NCBI RefSeq assembly: GCF_019219025.1
Contig: NZ_JAHUWN010000019.1
Span: forward strand, 65,078-129,077
Direction of reading: 5' to 3'
From: Bacillus sp. sid0103
GTDB taxonomy: Bacteria; Bacillota; Bacilli; Bacillales_B; DSM-18226
DNA: 64,000 nt
Shown: positions 9,720-20,024 of the stretch, one piece after another
Layout: each line of letters opens with the position of its first letter
How positions within the stretch are numbered: the stretch's first letter is position 1
The notes under the pieces: generated by a model
Database searches by the model: none
Told to the model about the DNA's origin: nothing
What the model saw: only the letters and a program-made list of their open reading frames with translations
Translations under genes and position numbers: made by a program

Positions 9720-12700
9720 ATGTTCTTAACGGAAAGAAAATTTGAAGAGCGCATCAGGGAATTAGAGGGTTACCGGTACCGTGACATCACGGGAATTAAG
9801 CAATTTTTCGTCCATGAAGATGAGGGTGCAATCGGCGCCTATCCACCGGCTGCCTATGATGAACAAAATGTAATGAAAATCGGCGACTACTGGAAAGGCC
9901 GCGATCGATATATATGGCTTCATGCAGAGATTGATACTCATTTGCCCTATGCCGATCGGCAGATGGTCGGCCTATTCTCGTTTGGAAAAACGGGCGGGGG
10001 CAATAATTCCGGCTTTGAATCTCTTTTATTTGTCAATGGCAAACCCTATCAAGGTGTCGATTCCAACCATGAAGAAGTTCTCTTCGATGATCAAACGGCT
10101 AAGGGACCGATCCGCTTGGATTTCAGACTCTGGTCGGGTCTTGAGGGTGGAGGGATCCCGACAGAAAATGAATTTAAACTGCAAATGGCCGCAATCGGCT
10201 GGCTAGATCCCCGTGTAGATAACCTCTATTATACGCTGTTAGCCGCTAATGAGGTGTTAAAAGAAACAAGTGAGTCCGACTCAGCCTATACCATTTTGAA
10301 GAAGTTGATTTCGGATGCCCTGCATTTGATTAATTGGACCGAGCCCGGCAGTCCAGAATTTTATCAGTCCTGTTATGCGGCGGAGGAAAGCCTTACAGAA
10401 GCGATTCAGTCCTTCACCAAATCATCAGACATCACCATACACACAGTCGGCCATACCCATATTGATGTGGCTTGGCTTTGGCGGTTAAAAAATACAAGGG
10501 AGAAGGCCGCTCGTTCCTTTTCAACGGTCTTGCATTTAATGAAGCAATTCCCTGAATATTTATTCTTGCAAACACAGCCGCAGCTTTATGACTATATTAA
10601 AACCGATTACCCTGAGATTTACGCTCAAATAAAGGAAAGAGTGGCAGAAGGCAAGTGGGAGGCCGGCGGTGCCATGTGGCTTGAGGCTGACTGTAATATT
10701 CCCAGCGGCGAATCGCTTGTCCGCCAAATCCTTCACGGGAAAAACTATTTTAAAGAAGAGTTTGGCGTCGATTGCCAGTACTTATGGCTTCCGGATGTGT
10801 TTGGCTACAGCTGGGCACTGCCGCAGATCTTAACAAAATCAGGCATCAAAACGATGATGACGACTAAAATCAGCTGGAACCAGTATAACCGGATGCCGCA
10901 TGATACCTTTTACTGGAAAGGAATCGATGGTACGGAGATTTTAACGCATTTTATTACGACGCCAGAGCCATGGAATTCCCCGGACTCTTGGTTCTATACG
11001 TATAATGGCTTTATTTCTGCAAAAACGGTGAATGGCGCTTGGAAAGGCTATCGTGATAAGGAGTTATCCAAAGATTTGCTTCTTTCCTATGGATATGGTG
11101 ATGGCGGCGGCGGCGTCAACCGGCATATGCTTGAAATGCGCCGCAGATTTGATTCACTGCCAGGGATGCCGAAGGTGAAAACGTCGACAGCCGGAGAATT
11201 TTTTGACAAGCTTCACCAGAATGTTTCAGAAGCAAATGGCTATATCCATAATTGGGATGGCGAGCTTTACCTGGAGTACCATCGGGGCACCTATACCAGC
11301 CAGGCATTTATGAAGCAGATGAATCGGAAATTGGAACTTTTATACAGACGGGCCGAATTCCTAACTTCTTGGCTTTCCGAAAATGGCCAATGGATGGGGG
11401 ATGACGAGCTGAAAAATGGCTGGAAAATTATTTTGCGCAATCAATTCCATGATATTATTCCTGGCTCCTCCATTCATGAAGTGTACGAGGATGCCAAGGA
11501 AGAATACAAGGAAGCGCACCAGTTAGTCCGAAACCTGGAATCCCGTATCATCCAGCATGGAGTCGAACAGGATGACCGCTCTGTCGTACTATTTAACGCG
11601 ACCCACCATAAGGGTAAGAAGAATGTGGCGGTACCTCAATTTACTGACTTTGCCGGAGGTGTTTGGAAAAACAGCAAGGGAGAAATTTTAACCCATCAAA
11701 AACGGGATAACGGCTGGCTCATTGAGGTCGACACCCTTCCATCCTTTGGTGCCAAGACTTTATATTTTGAGCCGGTGGTAGCCATTCAGGAGACTAAATC
11801 AAATTTTATCTATCAAGACCGGAAATTAGAAACACCGTATTACCATGTTGAATGGAATGAATATGGCCAACTCACGTCGCTGTTTGATAAGGAAGGCAAT
11901 CGCCAAGTTCTCGCTGAAAATCAAAAGGGGAATATCCTGCAAATTTTCGAAGATAAGCCGCTTGCCCATGATGCTTGGGATATCGATATCTTTTATCAAG
12001 AAAAAATGGAAGAAATCCGTGATTTAGTAACATTTGAAGTAGTGGAAAATGGTGAATTGGCGTTTACGCTTCTTGCCAAGTGGACGTATCACCATTCTGC
12101 AATTTCTCAGCGGGTCGTATTCTATCACAATGACCGCCGCATTGATTTTGAAACAACGGTGGATTGGCATGAAAAGAGAAAATTACTGAAGGCAGCCTTC
12201 CCTGTGGATATCCGCGCAACTGAGGCCACCTATGATATTCAATATGGAAATGTGAAGCGCCCAACCCATTGGAATACAAGTTGGGATTTGGCCAAATTTG
12301 AAACGGTCGGCCATCAGTGGGCCGACCTGTCAGAACCGGACTATGGGGTAAGTTTACTGAACGATTCCAAATATGGCTACGACATTAAAGAAAATACAAT
12401 GCGGATCACCTTATTAAAATCAGCGATTCATCCTGATCCACAAGCAGATCAAGGAACACATTCGTTTGTTTATTCGCTTTATCCGCATAAGGGGGAATGG
12501 CGAAAAGCGAAGACCGTGGAGAAAGCGTGGGATTTGAACGACCCTGTTGCCGCTGTCGAAGGGAAATGGGCAAAGGAAGAGTCATTCCTGGAAATGGATT
12601 CGGACCATGTTTGGATTGATGCCATTAAGCCAGCTTATGATGGTAACGGTATCATTATCCGCTTGCACGAATATGAAGGACGAAGAGGCAAGGTTTCTCT

Positions 12701-12830
12701 GGATGTTGCCAGAGGCATCACTTCATGGGTGGAGACCAATTTGATGGAAGAACCAATCGGAGAAGAATCGGCATCACCTATTGAGGTTGAAATCAAACCG
12801 TATGAGATTAAGACTTTTCGAGTTTTATAG
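9720..12830 (+). CDS. GH38 alpha-mannosidase (second, 1036 aa, Ams1/MAN2C1-like)
   Basis: Long cytosolic-type alpha-mannosidase. After about 235 N-terminal residues the catalytic domain starts at HTHIDVAWLWR (His245, His247, Asp249). The nucleophile block LPDVFGYSWALPQIL carries Asp359. A middle three-helix region and a beta-sandwich tail follow. This arrangement resembles yeast vacuolar Ams1 and human cytosolic MAN2C1, which act on free oligosaccharides, and differs from the first GH38. GAGGTG precedes the ATG. It ends the glycosidase operon, and a weak hairpin follows. Family certain; exact linkage specificity unknown. Confidence 0.93.
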   Translation: MFLTERKFEERIRELEGYRYRDITGIKQFFVHEDEGAIGAYPPAAYDEQNVMKIGDYWKGRDRYIWLHAEIDTHLPYADRQMVGLFSFGKTGGGNNSGFESLLFVNGKPYQGVDSNHEEVLFDDQTAKGPIRLDFRLWSGLEGGGIPTENEFKLQMAAIGWLDPRVDNLYYTLLAANEVLKETSESDSAYTILKKLISDALHLINWTEPGSPEFYQSCYAAEESLTEAIQSFTKSSDITIHTVGHTHIDVAWLWRLKNTREKAARSFSTVLHLMKQFPEYLFLQTQPQLYDYIKTDYPEIYAQIKERVAEGKWEAGGAMWLEADCNIPSGESLVRQILHGKNYFKEEFGVDCQYLWLPDVFGYSWALPQILTKSGIKTMMTTKISWNQYNRMPHDTFYWKGIDGTEILTHFITTPEPWNSPDSWFYTYNGFISAKTVNGAWKGYRDKELSKDLLLSYGYGDGGGGVNRHMLEMRRRFDSLPGMPKVKTSTAGEFFDKLHQNVSEANGYIHNWDGELYLEYHRGTYTSQAFMKQMNRKLELLYRRAEFLTSWLSENGQWMGDDELKNGWKIILRNQFHDIIPGSSIHEVYEDAKEEYKEAHQLVRNLESRIIQHGVEQDDRSVVLFNATHHKGKKNVAVPQFTDFAGGVWKNSKGEILTHQKRDNGWLIEVDTLPSFGAKTLYFEPVVAIQETKSNFIYQDRKLETPYYHVEWNEYGQLTSLFDKEGNRQVLAENQKGNILQIFEDKPLAHDAWDIDIFYQEKMEEIRDLVTFEVVENGELAFTLLAKWTYHHSAISQRVVFYHNDRRIDFETTVDWHEKRKLLKAAFPVDIRATEATYDIQYGNVKRPTHWNTSWDLAKFETVGHQWADLSEPDYGVSLLNDSKYGYDIKENTMRITLLKSAIHPDPQADQGTHSFVYSLYPHKGEWRKAKTVEKAWDLNDPVAAVEGKWAKEESFLEMDSDHVWIDAIKPAYDGNGIIIRLHEYEGRRGKVSLDVARGITSWVETNLMEEPIGEESASPIEVEIKPYEIKTFRVL

Positions 12831-12838
12831 GACAAAAA

Positions 12839-12868
12839 TGAACCGGCTGGATCGCTCCAGTCGGTTAT
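12839..12868 (+). terminator. Weak terminator-like hairpin after the second GH38
   Basis: AACCGGCTGGA and TCCAGTCGGTT pair around a three-base loop 10 bases after the stop. The following T run is poor, so read-through into the transporter genes is possible. Confidence 0.5.
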
Positions 12869-13060
12869 TTGATAGGGTAATATTTTGTGGACTTTTTTCG
12901 ACTCAGTTATTTTCGGCTCATTTTAACTATGATCCGCAAATCCTGCATTCTCACTTTCACCATTTGTTAAACATAAGTTGTGGTAAATTCTAAGATTTTT
13001 GCACTTAATCCCAAATTAGTCAACTATAAATAGGGCTCTTTTCGCTATAGAATAAGTATA

Positions 13061-13074
13061 TGGAAGTGCTTACA
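13061..13074 (+). promoter_or_regulatory. Candidate CcpA (cre) site before the importer operon
   Basis: TGGAAGTGCTTACA matches the cre pattern TGNAANCGNTNNCA except for T in place of C at position 7. It lies 22 bp before the permease start. A closely similar block, sharing TGGAA and GCTTACATT, lies at 23412, suggesting common regulation. The rest of 12831-13096 is AT-rich with no ORF. Confidence 0.5.
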
Positions 13075-13096
13075 TTAAAGCGGGAGGAGGAGAAAT

Positions 13097-14026
13097 ATGA
13101 AAAGGATAGTAAACGATCTCTATAAAAATCGAGTTTGGCTGCTTATGGTTTTACCAGGAACACTTTGGCTGCTGTTATTTTCGTATTTGCCGATGTTTGG
13201 ACAAGTATTGGCTTTTAAAAAGTTCCGGATTCATCCCGATGGTTTTTTTGCCAGCGTCATGAATAGTGAATGGGTTGGCTTTGACAACTTTAAATATTTA
13301 TTTAGTACGAATGATGCGTGGATTATTACAAGAAATACGATCCTTTACAATCTTGTCTTTATTGTATTAGGGCTGGTAACGGCGGTTGCAACAGCCGTCT
13401 TGCTTAGTGAGTTAATCAATAAGAGGCTGTCAAAGGTTTACCAAACTTCTATCTTGTTCCCGCATTTTATTTCTTGGGTTATCGGCAGTTACTTTGTCTT
13501 CACTTTCTTAAGTACGGAACACGGTTTGTTAAATCATATTCTTGGCTGGTTCCATGTTGACCCTGTTTCATGGTATAGCGAGTCGAAATATTGGCCGTTT
13601 ATTCTCGTGTTTATGAGCATGTGGAAGGGTGTAGGTTACGGCAGTATCGTTTATTTAGCATCCATCGTCGGGATTGACCGGACGTATTATGAGGCAGCAA
13701 TGATTGATGGTGCTTCAAAATGGAAGCAGATTAAACATGTTACCTTGCCAATGCTTAAGCCATTAATGATTATCTTAACCATCATGAATATTGGCCGAAT
13801 ATTCAACTCGGATTTCGGATTGTTTTATCAAGTGCCAAGAGATTCGGGAGCTCTATATGGAGTTACCAATGTTATTGATACATTCGTATACCGCGGTCTT
13901 ATGAATCTGGGGGATATTGGTATGAGCACGGCAGCAGGTCTATATCAGTCGGCTGTTGGATTTATCCTCGTTATCATTACCAACTACATTGTCCGAAAAG
14001 TAGATGAGGAAAGTGCATTGTTTTAA
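13097..14026 (+). CDS. Sugar ABC transporter permease, LplB family
   Basis: A 309-residue inner-membrane permease with about six helices. It carries the binding-protein-dependent transport motif around residues 200-225 (YYEAAMIDGASKWKQIKHVT), where the EAA loop contacts the ATPase. Family members (LplB, YteP) import oligosaccharides together with a YtcP-like partner and a lipoprotein. No ATPase gene is next to the operon, typical for Bacillus systems that share one MsmX-like ATPase. GGGAGGAGG precedes the ATG. It is probably half of the N-glycan importer, by context. Confidence 0.9.
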   Translation: MKRIVNDLYKNRVWLLMVLPGTLWLLLFSYLPMFGQVLAFKKFRIHPDGFFASVMNSEWVGFDNFKYLFSTNDAWIITRNTILYNLVFIVLGLVTAVATAVLLSELINKRLSKVYQTSILFPHFISWVIGSYFVFTFLSTEHGLLNHILGWFHVDPVSWYSESKYWPFILVFMSMWKGVGYGSIVYLASIVGIDRTYYEAAMIDGASKWKQIKHVTLPMLKPLMIILTIMNIGRIFNSDFGLFYQVPRDSGALYGVTNVIDTFVYRGLMNLGDIGMSTAAGLYQSAVGFILVIITNYIVRKVDEESALF

Positions 14027-14074
14027 TGTTCATTTCTTTACGAAGGGAGGAAAAGTCGCCCGGCGGCTAATGAT

Positions 14075-15064
14075 ATGCCAAAACTAGAACAAACCCATTC
14101 ATCGCTTGCTATTTCAAAAACAGTAGAAGAAAGTAAAAAGGCTGAGGCTAAGATCCCCAGGAAAAAGTATCGAGATCCTCAACATATGCATCCGGCCGCA
14201 AATGCCATTATTAGTGTGCTGCTTGGAATTCTCGCGTTTACGTGTATCTTTCCTTTTATCTATGTCATTATCATTTCGTTTACAAGTGAGGAAAGTATTG
14301 TCAGGAACGGTTTTCAACTGATCCCGAAGGATTGGAGCATGGATGCTTATCATTATCTATGGAGTATGAAGGAGTCCTTTTTCCGCTCCTATGGTGTCAC
14401 GATTTTTATTACGATTATCGGTACAATGATCAGTGTGTTCATGATTACCTTTTATGCCTACGCGATTTCAAGACCGCAATTTAAGTATCGAAAATTTTTC
14501 ACGTTCCTGGCCTTCTTTACGATGCTTTTCAGCGGCGGGCTAGTGCCGACTTACATCGTTGTCACCCAATTTTTGCATTTGAAAAATTCCATTTGGGCAT
14601 TGATCCTGCCACTTGCCATGAATGCGTTTTACATTATCATCATGAGAACTTTCTTCTTAAAGTCCGTTTCTGAATCGATTTTAGAATCGGCAAGAATAGA
14701 TGGGGCAAGTGAATGGAGGATCTTCTTCCAAATCATATTCCCGCTTTCCTTACCGGGGATTGCCACGATTGCCTTGTTTAGTACACTGGGTTATTGGAAT
14801 GACTGGTTTACAGCCTTGCTTTATATTGATAACCCCGATCTGGTGCCGCTTCAAGCTTTACTCATGAAAATAGAGGCCAATCTTGAATTTATGAGAAAAA
14901 ATATGGATGTTGCGATCATGCAGAAAGGTTTATTTGATACGATTCCGCAAGAAACGGCCAAAATGGCTATGGTTGTAATCGCCACCTTACCCATTGCAGT
15001 CTCCTATCCGTTCTTTCAAAAGTACTTTATTAGCGGACTGACGATTGGCGGCGTTAAAGAATAA
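14075..15064 (+). CDS. Sugar ABC transporter permease, YtcP family
   Basis: A 329-residue second permease subunit with a roughly 45-residue hydrophilic N-terminal extension, six helices and the EAA loop ESARIDGASEWRIFFQIIFP near residue 210. It pairs with the LplB-like permease 49 bp upstream. The only good Shine-Dalgarno sequence (GGGAGG, 14045-14050) is 24 bases from this ATG and no alternative start lies between, an unusually long spacing. Function as an oligosaccharide importer is by family and context. Confidence 0.88.
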   Translation: MPKLEQTHSSLAISKTVEESKKAEAKIPRKKYRDPQHMHPAANAIISVLLGILAFTCIFPFIYVIIISFTSEESIVRNGFQLIPKDWSMDAYHYLWSMKESFFRSYGVTIFITIIGTMISVFMITFYAYAISRPQFKYRKFFTFLAFFTMLFSGGLVPTYIVVTQFLHLKNSIWALILPLAMNAFYIIIMRTFFLKSVSESILESARIDGASEWRIFFQIIFPLSLPGIATIALFSTLGYWNDWFTALLYIDNPDLVPLQALLMKIEANLEFMRKNMDVAIMQKGLFDTIPQETAKMAMVVIATLPIAVSYPFFQKYFISGLTIGGVKE

Positions 15065-15087
15065 TCAACAGAAAGAGGAGAAGAGGA

Positions 15088-16545
15088 ATGAAGAAAAAGA
15101 AGTTAGGCATTATTCTCGCATCCGTACTGGCAGCTGGAACCCTTCTATCTGCCTGCACCAGCAAAGACAGTGCCACATCAGAAAAAGGCGGTAAAAATGG
15201 CGAACCTTATGAAATTAAATGGTACACCATTGGAACCCCGCAAAAAGATACTGAGAAAGTCTTTGCAGAAGTCAACAAGTATACAAAGAAAAAAATTAAT
15301 GCCACAGTGAAAATGACCCAAATTGACTGGGGGGATTGGGATCAAAAATCACAAGTGATGATCAATTCAGGGGAACCATTTGATATTATCTTTACCAATG
15401 GCACCTCTTACGTTCAAAATGCCCAAAAAGGTGCATTTGCGTCCATTGACGATATGTTAGGAAAAGAGGGCAAAGAACTTAAAGAGACTCTCAATCCGGC
15501 CCTGTTAGAAGGAATTAAGGTCAACGGAAAAGTTTATGGCGTTCCTACTAATAAAGAGGCAGCAAGACAATCGGTTTATACATTTAATAAACGCCTAGTA
15601 GACAAATACCACTTTGATCTTTCAAAAGTAAAAACCTTGGAAGATCTTGAACCGATGCTAAAAACCATTAAAGCGAATGAACCTGGCGTAACACCAATGG
15701 CTACATTCAAAGCCTATCTGCCATACGATTATATCTTTAATAATGAAATGCCATTTGCCTTTGCTATGGAAGGCGATAGAGACCATGTGGTCAATCAATT
15801 TGAGTCTGATTTAACAATGAAAACATATAAAACAATGCATAAATATTATAAATCTGGATTTCTTAAAGAAGATGCAGCGACAAGTAAAGACAGCTGGCCG
15901 ATGGATGTAGAAAACTGGTTTGTCCGCATGGGTGATTCTCAGCCATATGCTGATTTATTGTGGTCCCGCGCGTCTAAGTATGATGTTGTTTCCGTTCCGG
16001 CTGAAGATCCGATTACCATTAATGATTCTGTATCCGGTTCCATTCAGGCAATCTCAGCCACATCAAAAAATCCTGAGAAAGCAATGGAATTCCTGACACT
16101 GCTTAACACAGATCCATATCTGCGCAACCTTGTTGACAAAGGTATTGAAGGCGTTCATTACGAAAAGAATGAGGATGGAATGATTAAAGACCTTCCAGCA
16201 CGTATAGATCGTTATAATGTTCCATCTTATTCACTTGGAAACTTCTTTGTTTTGGATTTGTATGAAAATGATCCTAAAGATAAATGGGATAAATTCGAAG
16301 AGTTTAACAAATCTGCAAAAACAGCGCCAACACTTGGTTTCCACTTTAACAGTGACCCAGTAAGATCTGAGCTTGCCTCGATTACAAATATTTCAAAAGA
16401 ATTCTATCCGGCATTGGCAACAGGTTCTGTTGACCCAGAAGAGTACCTGCCAAAATATAATAAGAAGTTAAAAGAAGCTGGAATTGACAAAGTCTTAAAA
16501 GAAATTCAAAAGCAATTTGACGAATGGAAGAGCAAGCAAAAATAA
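15088..16545 (+). CDS. Sugar-binding lipoprotein of the ABC importer (LipO/YtcQ-like)
   Basis: A 485-residue solute-binding lipoprotein. The signal peptide ends in the lipobox LLSAC with Cys23 as the acylation site, and the remainder resembles the extracellular solute-binding proteins that partner LplB/YtcP permeases. It starts 24 bp after the second permease with an AGAGGAG site and is followed by a terminator, so it ends the three-gene importer operon. It should capture oligosaccharides released by the GH85 enzyme at the cell surface (inference from position; the pneumococcal N-glycan importer has the same architecture). Confidence 0.9.
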   Translation: MKKKKLGIILASVLAAGTLLSACTSKDSATSEKGGKNGEPYEIKWYTIGTPQKDTEKVFAEVNKYTKKKINATVKMTQIDWGDWDQKSQVMINSGEPFDIIFTNGTSYVQNAQKGAFASIDDMLGKEGKELKETLNPALLEGIKVNGKVYGVPTNKEAARQSVYTFNKRLVDKYHFDLSKVKTLEDLEPMLKTIKANEPGVTPMATFKAYLPYDYIFNNEMPFAFAMEGDRDHVVNQFESDLTMKTYKTMHKYYKSGFLKEDAATSKDSWPMDVENWFVRMGDSQPYADLLWSRASKYDVVSVPAEDPITINDSVSGSIQAISATSKNPEKAMEFLTLLNTDPYLRNLVDKGIEGVHYEKNEDGMIKDLPARIDRYNVPSYSLGNFFVLDLYENDPKDKWDKFEEFNKSAKTAPTLGFHFNSDPVRSELASITNISKEFYPALATGSVDPEEYLPKYNKKLKEAGIDKVLKEIQKQFDEWKSKQK

Positions 16546-16556
16546 TAACAAAAAAG

Positions 16557-16590
16557 TCAAGCTGGGTGGAACATCTCAGCTTGCTTTTAT
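16557..16590 (+). terminator. Terminator after the binding-protein gene
   Basis: CAAGCTG and CAGCTTG pair around a short loop and are followed by CTTTTATTT, 12 bases after the stop. Confidence 0.75.
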
Positions 16591-16700
16591 TTCAACTTAT
16601 TCCGTTGATATCAAAACCATAGAAACCGTACAGGTGTGTTATGGATTTGTATCCAGTGGTAGACTAGAAAAAACAATAAGTATAATTTGAGGACATCAAA

Positions 16701-18503
16701 ATGGAATTAAGAAGAAAAGGACGTTTTACTCAAAAGATATTTAATAAACTATTCTTGGCATCATCTATCACTATTATTGTAACCATTATTATTTTAATCG
16801 TGACGATTACTAACTATTATTCCGAAGTTATTATTCAAAAAGAAGTGAACGTCAATACCAGAACGATGGAACGGGTGGAGGATTACTTTTCCGCTAAAGA
16901 TGCAGATATTAATCGATCCAAAAGGGATTTTTATGTTAAAGGGGATGTCATTGACGATATTTCCTTTGCCCTTCAAAACGGGTATTCGAAATATTTGGAA
17001 TATCGTCTAGATAAATTTTCGGAGAGCCCGTCATTTGTACCGAATAATATTGATACGTATTTCAATGCCTATTTCGGTCAAGATAGCGATATTAATGCAA
17101 TCAGTTTACGTTCGTTGGAAACCCCTTCGGTAGAATACCTGCTCATTTATCAAAATTTACGATGGAATAAAAGCATCATCGATCATTCCATGTATTTGGG
17201 TGGCCCACTTCTTTCAGAAGGGTTTCCCAAGTTTAGCGGGGATGGTATTCCAAGAGGCAGGAAACTAAGAGATACCTTTACCAAAAAAATTGTCGTTAAC
17301 AATCCAGTGACCTTGAAAAAAATAGGTGAGATTACTATTTTTTATTCTACTAATCGTCTAGACAAGATGGTCAAAAAGCACGATGGAGTACCTGCTTCCT
17401 TTTTTATCGTGGATGCTGAAGGCAATATCATCTATTCCGTAAATAAGGGTGATGTTCCCTTAGATATGATCAAACAGATAAAGCCTGAAACAAATGAGAA
17501 AAAAATAAAGTGGAAGAATGACCGTTTTTATATAAGTACCATTGCGAACCAGGGTGATTATACGTATGTCAGTGTTATTCCCGATAGAGGGTGGCAAAAG
17601 CTGACGATTGTCAGGGGAACTATGTGGGGTGTCATTATATTCTTCATCATTATTTCCATTTTAATTTCCTATTCCTTTACTCGAAATTATTCAAGGCGTA
17701 TTAATAAAATTGTTTCGATTATTCGGCAGGTTGAGAATGGAAATCTGGATGCCAGGATACCGGAATCCAAACATGAAGATGAGTTATCAAGGATTGCAGT
17801 CAATATCAATTCGATGTTAGAAGAGTTGAATAATTATATTGAACAATTTTACCTGTTAAATTTAAAGCAGCAGCAAGCGGAATTAAAAGCGCTTCAGGCA
17901 CAAATCGATCCTCATTTTTTATTTAATACGTTAGAGGCTATACGGATGGTAGCTGTCGTAGAGGGTTCAAAAACTTCTAGTAAAATGATTTTCCATTTAT
18001 CAAAACTATTTCGCTACTCGTTAGAGTCAAAAGACACGGTTCCTTTATATACGGAAATTGAATATGTAAATCAGTATTTAAAATTAATGCAATTTAAATT
18101 CCCAAATAAATTACAGGTTGATTTTAATATTCCTAGTGATGTGGAGCAAACACCTGTGCAAAAGTTAATTTTGCAGCCGATCATAGAAAATTATTTTGTT
18201 CATGGTTTTAGAAAGGACCGGGCTGACAATGAGTTACACGTGCGTGCCACTCATCTTGGGGAAAAGTTGGAAATCACAGTGGAGGATAATGGTAAGGGGA
18301 TAACAGAGGAGGATCTTGCGATGATTGTCCATCATCTTAATTGTGAAGAGGGAGATGAAATGGATTCAATTGGATTAAGAAATATCCATCAACGTTTAAA
18401 ACTGAAATACGGAGATCCATTCGGCATTTCTGTCAAAAGTATCAAAGATAAAGGAACGATTGTTACACTTACTATTCCAGTAAGAGGGAACAGCCATGTA
18501 TAA
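16701..18503 (+). CDS. Sensor histidine kinase, YesM family
   Basis: A 600-residue membrane kinase. Helix 1 lies near residues 17-39, followed by an extracellular sensing domain of about 270 residues, helix 2 near 310-328, HAMP, and a His_kinase domain with QIDPHFLFNTLE in which His405 is the phosphoacceptor. The ATPase domain carries the NGKGI box. YesM-type kinases sense extracellular oligosaccharides or a loaded binding protein and phosphorylate a YesN-type AraC regulator. It overlaps the yesN-like gene by 8 bp and is flanked by the importer and glycosidases, so N-glycan-derived sugars are the likely signal (inference). Confidence 0.92.
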   Translation: MELRRKGRFTQKIFNKLFLASSITIIVTIIILIVTITNYYSEVIIQKEVNVNTRTMERVEDYFSAKDADINRSKRDFYVKGDVIDDISFALQNGYSKYLEYRLDKFSESPSFVPNNIDTYFNAYFGQDSDINAISLRSLETPSVEYLLIYQNLRWNKSIIDHSMYLGGPLLSEGFPKFSGDGIPRGRKLRDTFTKKIVVNNPVTLKKIGEITIFYSTNRLDKMVKKHDGVPASFFIVDAEGNIIYSVNKGDVPLDMIKQIKPETNEKKIKWKNDRFYISTIANQGDYTYVSVIPDRGWQKLTIVRGTMWGVIIFFIIISILISYSFTRNYSRRINKIVSIIRQVENGNLDARIPESKHEDELSRIAVNINSMLEELNNYIEQFYLLNLKQQQAELKALQAQIDPHFLFNTLEAIRMVAVVEGSKTSSKMIFHLSKLFRYSLESKDTVPLYTEIEYVNQYLKLMQFKFPNKLQVDFNIPSDVEQTPVQKLILQPIIENYFVHGFRKDRADNELHVRATHLGEKLEITVEDNGKGITEEDLAMIVHHLNCEEGDEMDSIGLRNIHQRLKLKYGDPFGISVKSIKDKGTIVTLTIPVRGNSHV

Positions 18504-20004
18504 GGTGCTTCTTGTCGATGACGAACCGTTAATTACGATAGGCCTTCAAGCTCTCCTGGATTGGGAGGACTATGGGTTTGAAATCGTGTCGCGTGCTGAG
18601 AGCGGGGAGGAGGCTCTTGCCTATCTTAAAGAACACCCAATCGACTTACTTATTACGGATATATTAATGGGAGAAATGTCCGGTTTAGACTTAATTGAAG
18701 AAGCGAAAAAAGTCCAGCCGAAGGTGAAAAGTATTGTTTTAACTGGTTACCAGGAGTTCGGGTTTATTAAACAAGGTCTGTTATTAGGGATAGAAAACTA
18801 TTTGGTCAAACCTGTGGATGAGGAAGAACTATTAACGACCATTCAAAATATAGGCAGGAAAATGAATGCAGTGTCGGGAGGTAATCAGGCACAGGAACCT
18901 TCTAACCTACTGGATAATACATTATGGCGGTTTTTAAATGGCGAGATTGATAAGAATGACTGTCTTGAAAGATTGTCATTATATGATCTCCAGTTTACTC
19001 AGCCGTATTATGCAGTTTCTATTTTAAATTTTGAAAACTATTACAGAGCTGAGATTTTAAAGAAAATCAGAAGCTTTATTGAGGACCATTGCTCAGCCGT
19101 TTGTTTATTTAGTCCCAATCAAGACCTGATCATTATTTTGGGGAGCGAAAAGGAAGAGGAATTGTATCAATACAATCAAAGCTTGGTAGAGTATCTAAGA
19201 GATGAAAATAGCGGGGCCGGTTTATTCTATTTAGCGATGGGAAAGCCGGTAATAGCGTTAGATGAATTAGAAGAGAGTTTTATGATTGCAAGGGAATATA
19301 GTTTATTGCAGCTATATTCAGTCCCAAATGTGCTTATTTCAGAACATCTGACAATTGATAAGCATGAAGAATTAAAAAAACAGCAAGAATTTAAAGAAAC
19401 GATTGTAAAGCAGCTATTGAAAGCAAATGGAGCAGGTTTACAACTGATTGATTCATTTTTTCAGGATCTTACAAAGAATTCAAAATTTATCTCACCGCAA
19501 GCTGCCAGAAAATATATCTTTGATTTACTTTCTTATATCCATTTTTCGTTGCAGCCGAACGATCTCTCCTATTATACAGCTGCAATAGAAAGAATGGTGT
19601 ATAGCTCTGATATTGACGAGATGAAAGCGATGTTGAAGGAATATTGTCAGGAATTAATTTTTTCGATCCACAAACAGGTCAATAATCGCAGTCCGATTGT
19701 CCAAAATGTCCTTGATTATATACATGCCCACTATCATGAAGGGATTTCGTTAAAAACATTGGGCCAGCAGTTTCATGTAAATGCCATATATTTGGGGCAA
19801 TTATTTCAAAAAGAAGTAGGGGTAGTCTTTTCAGAATACATAAACCGGTACCGATTGGAAAAGGCAAAGGAGCTCCTCAAAACCACCCATTATCGTGCAG
19901 GTGAAATTGGCAAAAAGGTCGGTTATTCGGATACTGCTTATTTCTATAAACAGTTTAAAAAAAGTGTGGGAACCACACCAAGTGAATGGAGAAAAATTAA
20001 ATAA
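18496..20004 (+). CDS. Response regulator, YesN family (REC + AraC HTH)
   Basis: A 502-residue regulator. The N-terminal receiver domain has Asp8/Asp9, phosphoacceptor Asp55 (LLITDILMG) and the conserved KP near residue 105. A variable linker domain follows, and the last 100 residues form an AraC-type double HTH ending in YSDTAYFYKQFKKSVGTTPSEWRK. It overlaps the kinase gene by 8 bp, indicating translational coupling. Likely targets are the promoters upstream of the glycosidase and importer operons. Confidence 0.92.
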   Translation: MYKVLLVDDEPLITIGLQALLDWEDYGFEIVSRAESGEEALAYLKEHPIDLLITDILMGEMSGLDLIEEAKKVQPKVKSIVLTGYQEFGFIKQGLLLGIENYLVKPVDEEELLTTIQNIGRKMNAVSGGNQAQEPSNLLDNTLWRFLNGEIDKNDCLERLSLYDLQFTQPYYAVSILNFENYYRAEILKKIRSFIEDHCSAVCLFSPNQDLIIILGSEKEEELYQYNQSLVEYLRDENSGAGLFYLAMGKPVIALDELEESFMIAREYSLLQLYSVPNVLISEHLTIDKHEELKKQQEFKETIVKQLLKANGAGLQLIDSFFQDLTKNSKFISPQAARKYIFDLLSYIHFSLQPNDLSYYTAAIERMVYSSDIDEMKAMLKEYCQELIFSIHKQVNNRSPIVQNVLDYIHAHYHEGISLKTLGQQFHVNAIYLGQLFQKEVGVVFSEYINRYRLEKAKELLKTTHYRAGEIGKKVGYSDTAYFYKQFKKSVGTTPSEWRKIK

Positions 20005-20024
20005 TAAAAAGATGGTGATGATCA

